64,000 nucleotides of DNA from Tigriopus japonicus (lineage: Eukaryota > Arthropoda > Copepoda > Harpacticoida > Harpacticidae), in assembly GCA_010645155.1 (NCBI GenBank), contig CM021313.1, forward strand, positions 1,606,588-1,670,587. Direction: 5' to 3'. The notes beneath the pieces were generated by a model. The model worked only from the letters and a program-made list of their open reading frames with translations. It did no database searches and had not been told where the DNA came from. Shown here in pieces: positions 56,140 to 64,000 of the stretch (its first letter is position 1; the number at the start of each line of letters is the position of its first letter). The position numbers and the translations under genes were made by a program.

Positions 56140-57952
56140 TCGATCCAACATATGTTTCCATTCAATTTTGTCAAAGGCAAGCCGCTCGGCGAGAATGAGG
56201 GGGGCAATTATCGGGATTTAAGGCGCTCCTCCAAATCTTCGTACCTTTTTGTTCGTCTCGGGGTCTCGGTGACGGCATCAATCATGTCAAAAAATATTGA
56301 CTGGATTCGCCTTTGCAGTTAAGAAGTTAAGACTGACCAGAGGACAAGACAAAGGGGAAAAAACCTGAAAACGACCAATCCAGCCTTAGTAGCAAAAATA
56401 CAGCCATGGGCCAAAGATGGCGGCACGAAGGCGCCAAAATGTTGGCTTTGATCTTATGTGTAGATGGTCGTGCAAAATTTTGAGTCCATTTCGGACCAGT
56501 TTACCCGCGATCAGAGTCCATAAATCTTAACTTGAGGCCGTTAAGAAGTGCTCTCGTTTAGGTATAAATGTGTACCAGTAACTAGAACAACAACAAAATC
56601 CTCATCATGTGGGCCAATGGCCATGTTTTCTGCCTCTATTCTTGTGTGGAAGGAGAAGAATAGAGCTCTTTTTATGTTATCTTGGCCCCTCATCAAAAGC
56701 TCTCAATCCAAACCGACAATGTGCCAATCGATCTTTCAAGAGGACGTTATCCCCATTGCATATTATCTCCATCCACAAACGAGCGGAGTGCATCATGAGA
56801 ACTGGTTCAAAAACTCGAGACGATCTCCGGTCTCGTTGGTGTACCACTCACTTACCACATTCACTCACTCTCTCACTCACTCACTCACTTGCTTAAGAGT
56901 TTGTTGGATGATGCTTGCTTGCATGGTTGCATGGTTGGTTCACTCACTCATATGATTCTGGTTTGACGTGTTTGCTCAAAAACTGTAATCAGTTGGGTAA
57001 ATCATCACAAGTAGAAGTATGTGAAAAAGAAAGAGAGAGTGATTGAGCGATTGAAATTGGCCACCCGATTGAAATGATGTCCAGCCATTTGTCAAGTGGA
57101 ACCAATTTGGCGAGAAAAGAGCTTTTATCGAAGCACTTGCCCTTTCGGCTATCTTTCAGTAGTATAGCCAATTGAAAGATAGAGGCTTTAAATGAGCTCT
57201 AGGTTCGTTGCACTTGAAAGTAATGTTGGAAACTTACTCTAGGAAAGAATTTGACTCGTTTCAAAGGTTTGGAGAAATCTCGGTTAAATAATTTTATGCC
57301 CTCTTCACTCTGTAGCTTGAGAAAGATTTGCATAAACTGCTTGTAAATCTTCATTTTTAACTCGCTCTCATCCGTTGCCTTTAGCGTTACCAGGTTCACA
57401 AAAAATCTTGTTCACCCTAATGGAAACCATTAACTAATAGGATCGTGCTGAACAAAGTTGATTGGCTATATCGGTAGAATTTTCTTGTTCTTTGATTGCC
57501 CAATCCAAAAGCAAGTTTTTTGCATATTTAAACATGCAAGCTTGTTCGGAAAATCAAATCCTTATTTGACCTATCTTCTATCGGATACTTTTCATTTCCA
57601 TTCATGAAATTTTGCAATTTTGAACCAACCCAAACTTGACACTTTCAATGGAGATGAGATATCATTCAAATAATTTTAGGGTGGATTTGAACTATCAAAC
57701 TTCCTTTTGCCATCAAATCAGGGTCATGCAATTGAAGTAGAGTCCTTGCTTTATTTTTTTGGGCTCAAGTTTGGCGATCTCGCCTATTTGTTCAGGTTTG
57801 GATGGCGCATATCTTTCAACACTCAAGTGTGAGACTTGTCCCCAACTTGGATAATTTCTGTTATGCGAATAGAGATTATCTGATTGAGCCATGACTCGAG
57901 ATGTTTTTAGACCAGATATAAAAAATACGCATTGCTCTTACAGAGATGTGTC
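56140..57952. other. Intergenic DNA upstream of the discoidin gene
   Basis: Contains a (CTCA)n tract at about 56864-56892 and no supported exon. TATAAAA at 57917-57923 lies too close to the start codon to be a simple TATA box. The pyrimidine-rich CTCTTACAG just before the ATG looks like an acceptor, so a non-coding first exon may lie in this interval. Confidence 0.4.
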
Positions 57953-60900
57953 ATGGATCGAGTTGTCCTTTTATGGGCCCAGATCCTCATTGGATTATTT
58001 GGCGTGTCCCAAACATCAGCTGAGGATTTGTCCTCATCAGAATTAAGTAAGTAACTAAGAGATCTTGATTCTTCTTTGAAGCGCTTGATCTACCAAATAG
58101 TTATATTTACAGCATGTTCCCAACCCTTGGGGATGACAACCCGAGCAATTCAAGATTGGCAATTGGCAGCCAGCTCAGTTCGACATTGGTCCGAAGACCC
58201 CAATTGTGCCGTCAAGTATGCCCGTCTTCATCAACAAGGTTCCAAAGCTTGGTGTGCGGGCAAGAAAACTCGGACTGAATGGATCTTAGTGGATCTGGGC
58301 GTGGCCTCAGATCTGTCGGGTGTGGTCACACAGGGTCGAAGTGAAGTCGACGAATGGGTCACCAAGTTCATGATCTCATACAGCTTGGATGCTCAAAAAT
58401 GGGAGCATGCCAGGGATATTTATGGGAACAAGAAGGTAAGCCTTCCTTCTAAAACGGTATGGACTTTGAACTACAGTACTTGAATGAAGCTAAAACGACG
58501 TTAGGGGTGCTTTCAAGTGTATTGCAGCACACTCATTACTAAAGACAAGACCCGCGTTTTTCTTTCTTGTTTTTCAGGAGTTCAAAGGTAACGGGAATGC
58601 TCATTCCCTTCGCCACTCATATCTTGAGCACCCAGTGAAGGCCCGTTTTGTGCGCATCCATGTATTGAGTTGGCACGGTCATCCCTCCATGAGATTGGAA
58701 ATTGTGGGCTGCCAGGGTGAGTTGATGACCAATAACCACCAATTATACTACCAAAGAGAGACTAGACTCTCTTAAAAGTTTTTGCTCATCATTTTTATCT
58801 CTCTTCGAATGTTTCCAGAGTGCAATCACATCATCAGCGTGACACCTTTCACCGAGATTTCGGCCTCGTCCCATAAAAAGTGGAGAAAAAGAAATAAATC
58901 CTGTATGCCTGATATGGGCGATATCAACTCAATGAAAGGGTGGTGTCCACGAAGGCAGAATGGTAAGCCATCAAGATTGATAATCCACCACCCTCATCTC
59001 ACCTCAACATCCCTAACAAGCCAAGCATTTTACGACTCAGAAGAATGGCTCATTTTCGTCACTCGCTCTCGGCATGGAATGACATCACTCCACCAAATAT
59101 GTAACTTCCAAGAATTAGTTGTGCCAAAACCTGCGACTATTAGCTCGAACTAATGAGGGGTGGCTTTGGAATCGTCCAGCACATTTGGCTTTCCTAAAAC
59201 TCTTACTCCAAGTTGGATTTTTTGCCGCTCATTGAAGGATTCTAATTAGAGACAAAGGCGACAGAGACAAAGGTCTAAGAATGCCTTCACACCCACTTGA
59301 TTAATCTTACCGACCAAGTAGCAACCCTTCGTAGAAATCATTAACACTTTTTTGACCCCCTAAAATAGTATTGGTCTAGATGTTTCCGATCATTTTTTCT
59401 GTGGCTCCTTAATTCTTTCATTTCACCCTCCTCCCTCTTATTCTTACCAGAAGATCAATGGCTCCAATTCGACTTGGGTCCTCCAACCAGTATCACAGGA
59501 TTGGTCACCAGAGGACAGGGTGATAAAAAGCGCTTTGTCACTTCGTACACCATGTCCTACTCGAATGACTCTTCACTCTGGTTCTTCTACAAAGATGCCA
59601 ATCATTTGGAGGCAAAGGTAAAGATGGGATATTTGGGGTGCTGCGTAGAGATCTGCGCATGAAGAAGCGACCCTAAAGGGAACTTTCAACTATATTTCCA
59701 AAACCAAACCTTTAGGTCAAATTCCTTCAAAAGTTTGCTTTTTTCTTATGGCCAATACAATCTTGAGGATGATGATCTTTCTTTGAATATTCCGTAGCCA
59801 AAACACTAGCGAATTTTTGCATCGCTTCTCTAGAGGAGAGACCTCTAGCTATGTTGATGTGCAATTGAACGTGAGACAATGAATGATCCTTGAGGGACTA
59901 GATCATAATTCATTTTGACAGATCCCAGTCGATTCGGGCACCAGCTGTCAAGGAGCTTGGCTTTTTGCCTTTAAAATATTAAAGACAGATTTGGAGACAG
60001 TTTCGGTCTGGGATTATTAATTGGATAAATGTGGAAAGTCGCATCGAAGATACACCGCTTTAAACTCTCGCGATAGAGATCTTGCACGCTCAGACGATCC
60101 CAAAAATGCACATGATTAATGAAAGTTTACTTCCTTGGACTCAATTAGAAGTATTATTTTCTAGATCTTTGGAGGAAACATGGACATGGTAACAGAGCGG
60201 CGACATTATCTCAATCTTCCCGTCACCGCCAGATACATTCGAATTCATCCCCTCACGTGGCACAAACGAATCGGGATGCGTGCCGCAGTAATCGGCTGTC
60301 CACACAAGGGCAAATGCGGACCCGGTTTCATGCAAGTCAATACTGGGTCAGCTTGCGGTGAGTCAGTCCCCTTATACTCTATTATCGACATTTAGAACAG
60401 ACAGCATATTTTTTTCTAAATTTCCAGTCCCCAATAAAGCCTTTCTGAAAGACACGTGGGTAAACGACAAACGTCACGGACGCCAGCAATGGCGCTACGG
60501 GCATTCGTCCTTGGCCGTGGATGGCAATTTGGACACAAATCTGGCTAACTGTGCCAATCTGGACAACTACTACACGGACAATCCGGTTTGGATGGTGGAT
60601 TTAGGCCGAGACACTGACATCAATGGGGTAGTGATCCTGACTTGGCAGGGCGCTGGTCAAGGTAGGTGGTCCGAGAATTTGTTTTGAGTGCCCCGAACCA
60701 CTTGGAAAGACGGGATTGCAAATGCAAGAACAAGCTCTTTCTCCTTATCCAAATACACACACACTGCTATTGTACATTGAAGCCCCACACACATGCCCAA
60801 TTGGACTTGAAATGGCTTGTGAAAAATGTTTCTGCCATTTCATTCCACGGGCTTCATGCTACGCAATGCTCGAGATCGTCTGGTGAGATTTTGTTGGCAA

Positions 60901-62875
60901 ATACAGAGGAACATGGATGGACGATGTACGTATAATGCTGTTTATTGTCCAAGGCATCCATAGATCTAGAATGAGCATCCGGTGAGAAAATTTGAATCAC
61001 CTCGGGGTAACAAGATGGACATTCAAGAGGCCCTTGGAGATTTGAAGTCGCCAATGCTCAAAATATGCAGAGTCATGGCTATTTTTTTGAAGTTACGAGA
61101 TCTTCTTGAATCTTTCGCAAAGACAAGCGCCTCTTGAATGGCTGAGGAAACATCAAGAGTGAAAGATCTGGAGGGTCCAGAGAATGCGAATGCAAAATAT
61201 TCAACCATATTTGCAAACAACCTTGGTGACAATTCAAGAGGTCTACTATAAAAAGTGCCGTGGTTTGGCTTTTGGGTGTAGCGAAAAGCATTTGTCATAA
61301 AACAAACCTTTATGAGTTTGAACTTAACTTCGGCTCAGTTCGAGGTTTGCAATCTTTTTAACGAGACACGTCAAAGGTGATCAGATTAACGTATTGGAGA
61401 TGAGCTTTGCATGCAAGACCTCACTTTGTATTGATGCCCGAGCAAGATGACGAGTGGATTATTTTGCCATAAACTGATCGAGAATTTAGCACATTTTTTT
61501 ATCTGGAGGGCTTATTTTTCAAAATCTTTGCGATCTTATGGCTAGCCTTTTTTTCGAGCGTGATTCAGGCTTCATCTCGAGAATTGCTGAAGGTTTAACG
61601 AATGAGGAGGGCTTGCGATAATCGTAAATTTGGCGCCCAGTCTGAGAAAACCCAACTACCAATCTTCAATCTCGTTTCTATGCAAACTCTTTGCTGCAGG
61701 TTGTTTGATCTGGAATAAAAGACGTGTGGGCCTTAATCTCTCAAGAGTGACTGAACTTACGTAGACATTTGATATTCCAATGCAAAGCCCCGAGTTGTCA
61801 ACTGGGTCGATAACTTGGAGAGAAATTCGCCCTTTTGCTCATCTTCATGACCCAACCATTAATTTGAGGGAAAGTGCGGTTTGTCAATCCAGAAGTACTA
61901 GATCCAGTGAGTGAGCGAGTGAGTTCGAGTCTAGAACCTCGTCCAATGAAGAAAAGGAACAGATTAGTACAGATAAATCCTTATTTGGCCCATTCAACCA
62001 AAGCCAATCAAAAGTGCATCTAGTTGGCCGAAAAAGGCTTGAAGAGGCAAGTTGATCCGGGTGTCAAAAGCGAATCGCCTTGAATCCGATCTCTTCCAAA
62101 CCTGGCGTGTTGCTCCCAAAAAACTCTTGAACAGCCGTTTGAATTCCGATTAGCCAACACGAATGGTGCACTTGTCCTCATTTGTGTTTAAATCTTTGCA
62201 TCAGGTTCAGACTGAATTCAATGTTTGGGAGAGACTTGAGGCGTTCATCGAGGTTTACCGAAACAAGGGATTAGAAATTCATGTTTGAAATGGCTAAAAG
62301 CTCTCAGACTTGCAAAAAAAGGCTTGAGGTCTGACGAGAGTTGTAAAGCGACGTGCTCCTCGAAACCAGTCCTTACCACAACCATTGCAAAGGATGAAGC
62401 CATGAAAAATCTCGAAGCGTGTTTTACTATCACTTTGACTAGCCCGTAAATGTCTTTGGTGACAAGGCTAAGCGAATCCTGAACATAACTCTTGAATCAT
62501 TAAAACTAGATTGTTCCTGGCCTCATCTTGAAAAGCCCCAAGAGTTCGAACGAGCTCATAAAACAGATGATTATGGTTAAGAAGACCTCTTCTTTTATTG
62601 CAGATAAGATCACCTCCTACACGGATTACGTGTTCAACTTGGAGAAACTGACCGTGTACGCCAGTCGGAAGAAGTTCGACAATGTCAATGATCTGACTTT
62701 TCATTCGAAATGCGAGTCCGTGACTCGGATGAATAACGCCCTTTACAACCCGCGGTTACATTTCGAATGTCCCGAACAGAAGAAAGGTCGCTATCTTTAT
62801 GTGAAGGCCACAGGGTCGCCCAATCGATGGAGGAAACTCTTTACTGTCGTCTTGTGCGAAGTTATGGTGTATTAA
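57953..62875 (+). CDS. Secreted protein with two discoidin (F5/8C) domains and a fucolectin domain
   Basis: Eight exons, 57953-58046, 58113-58435, 58578-58716, 58819-58962, 59451-59617, 60165-60357, 60428-60661 and 62604-62875, join in frame to 521 aa. Residues 1-23 are a signal peptide (VVLLWAQILIGLFGVSQTSA). Discoidin domain 1 spans about residues 32-185 (WILVDLGVASDLSGVVTQG, ARFVRIHVLSWHGHPSMRLE, ending VGC). Domain 2 spans about 187-340 (WLQFDLGPPTSITGLVTRG, ARYIRIHPLTWHKRIGMR, ending IGC). The third unit, about 355-521, matches the fucolectin (FTP) fold: SSLAVDGN, VWMVDLG, GRYLYVKA, and LFTVVLCEVMVY at the end. Such proteins bind cell-surface glycans or phospholipids outside the cell and can act in adhesion or immunity. 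Ligands here are unknown. AATAAA follows at 63166. Confidence 0.88.
60662..62603 (+). other. Last intron of the discoidin-fucolectin gene
   Basis: The 1.9-kb intron (GTAGGT...TTGCAG) splits the fucolectin domain. No nested gene is recognised; a GTGAGTGAGCGAGTGAG run lies at 61908-61925. Confidence 0.8.
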
Positions 62876-63165
62876 AGGTGTTAATGAAGGCACACGCAAA
62901 TCAAGAATTGAGAGGAGCAGCTTTCAAGCTATCACATTCGCTTTTTGGAAGAATGGTTCCAACTTGGGAGCTCCTTGGACTGAAAGTTCTGCCTATTATG
63001 TGCGACCACAATGCAAATGATCTCAAGTTCAACACGTTGGTACACCCCTATAATATTTTGATGTCAAGTGCGCTGAAAATGCAAGGGCTGAATTCGTTAT
63101 GCAGACACATGTTTTGCAATTTGGTGCTCCAACTCCATATCTCGTATTTTGTACTGAACTGATGA

Positions 63166-63171
63166 AATAAA
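63166..63171 (+). terminator. Poly(A) signal of the discoidin-fucolectin gene
   Basis: AATAAA 290 bp after the stop codon. Confidence 0.65.
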
Positions 63172-63686
63172 AGCCGCTATTAACTTCTTGAAACGATCTC
63201 CATATTTACCCAGAAAGAAGGAAAACGTTACGAAGTCTTTCTTTTCTGCTTTTGTTTTGGTAATGTGGTTTTGAGACCACCGCTCAACCAACTTCACGCG
63301 GCAAGTTGATTACATAATTCCATCTGAAATGACCTCTGAAAGCCACGTCATTTCGGGATATCAAAATGGGGTTTGCGCTCTGATGCATCCACTGTAGTGG
63401 AATTTGGATTCACACACCAATCTTTCTTGACCAAATGCAAAGTGAAGGAGGCTCAAATGATGATCAACGTACAATTCTCAAAAAGCCCTTCAGTTGGTGT
63501 TTATGGTATTGCGCCTCAGTCTCATCTGCTTAGCTACAAAGATGGCCTGAGGCCTTGTCTAGTAGCTTTCAACTGAAATTAGACTTGAACTGAGCATTCT
63601 GGTGAGGGCAAATGCTCTCTCTCATATTCAGTCCAATTTTTGTACCAGAGTGATTCACATCATCTTTGAGATCACTCTCTATCAAG
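63172..63686. other. Intergenic DNA between the two secreted-protein genes
   Basis: About 0.5 kb. An ATTCAGT initiator-like motif lies at about 63627-63633, some 57 bp before the next start codon. No TATA box was seen. Confidence 0.4.
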
Positions 63687-64000
63687 ATGATGATGGTAAT
63701 TAGCTGGTTAACAGGTCTTGCTCTCATTCTGGGCGGAACTCATGCCAAACCCTTGGACGATGGTTTAGGGGGCGTGGTGGGACAACGCACACCTGGTACT
63801 GGTTCTGTGTGGCCTCCATTTCCAGGGGCTGGACAAGGTTATTGGGCTCGAAAAGCTGGATTTTACGAACAACAACCATCGGAAGCACCTCAAAAACCAG
63901 CACTCCCAATTTTCACCGTTCCACTTCCTACACCAAATCCAACGACCAAAGCTCCACTTGTGGACCAATCTGCGATAGAACCCGCAAGTCCCGCCCCTCT
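63687..64000 (+). CDS. Secreted Pro/Thr-rich protein, 5' end only
   Basis: ATG at 63687 (MMMVISWLTGLALILGGTHA) gives a strong signal peptide with probable cleavage after THA. The following 84 residues are open to the window end and rich in Pro, Thr, Gly and Gln (SVWPPFPGAGQGYWARKAGF, then repeated P/T/K phrases). No domain is recognisable yet. The low-complexity composition suits an extracellular, possibly mucin-like or cuticular linker region before a domain beyond the window. Start choice among three consecutive ATGs is arbitrary. Confidence 0.7.
   Translation, partial: MMMVISWLTGLALILGGTHAKPLDDGLGGVVGQRTPGTGSVWPPFPGAGQGYWARKAGFYEQQPSEAPQKPALPIFTVPLPTPNPTTKAPLVDQSAIEPASPAP

Noticed and set aside
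57917..57923. TATAAAA as the TATA box of the discoidin gene
   Set aside because: It lies only 30 bp before the start codon, leaving almost no 5' UTR. A splice acceptor (CTCTTACAG) between them is the better reading.

Overview
This is a eukaryotic nuclear window. The genes are split by GT-AG introns, many only 50-80 bp long, and promoters and poly(A) signals are of metazoan type. Gene content is animal: BiP, TTK/MPS1, GILT, HAUS3, Ras and a multi-discoidin lectin. The arthropod-like TCAGTT initiator at BiP and the GILT, discoidin and fucolectin repertoire fit an invertebrate, most likely an arthropod. A copepod-type crustacean is my guess, and the sequence alone does not prove it. Exons are richer in GC, and intergenic DNA is AT-rich and full of non-autonomous DNA transposons.

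Layout. 976-3945 (+) is the 3' part of a cysteine-rich secreted protein with two identical six-cysteine modules and an Asn-rich linker. 4.5-8.7 kb holds mobile-element debris. 9532-11608 (+) is BiP/GRP78, with a perfect ERSE-II, TATA box and initiator upstream. 12.0-17.5 kb is repeats: a fold-back element, a 0.6-kb direct duplication, a tRNA-like SINE and a nested hAT-like element. 18739-21186 (+) is an intronless CTC1-like telomere protein, convergent with TTK/MPS1 kinase (23237-21456, -). 26716-24552 (-) is a GILT-family thiol reductase. 28424-30536 (+) is HAUS3, whose six exons join perfectly in frame. A signal-peptide exon of an unidentified minus-strand gene lies just 3' of it. 31.9-36.4 kb is transposon-rich. 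36947-41466 (+) is a 189-aa Ras protein in four exons. 43.3-53.9 kb has nested transposons and a dead non-LTR reverse transcriptase. 57953-62875 (+) is a secreted discoidin-discoidin-fucolectin protein in eight exons. 63687 to the window end (+) begins another secreted, Pro/Thr-rich protein.

The genes do not form an operon or shared pathway. They are unrelated housekeeping loci (ER folding, telomere, spindle checkpoint, augmin, lysosomal reductase, Ras signalling), with secreted proteins at the edges. The most distinctive content is the transposon record. Several insertions keep target-site duplications. One family makes 7-bp duplications and has CA...TG ends. Others make 8-bp duplications with hAT-like TAGGG or CAGACCTG ends. 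In three cases a second copy elsewhere in the window supplies the empty site. I found no convincing undescribed multi-gene system.
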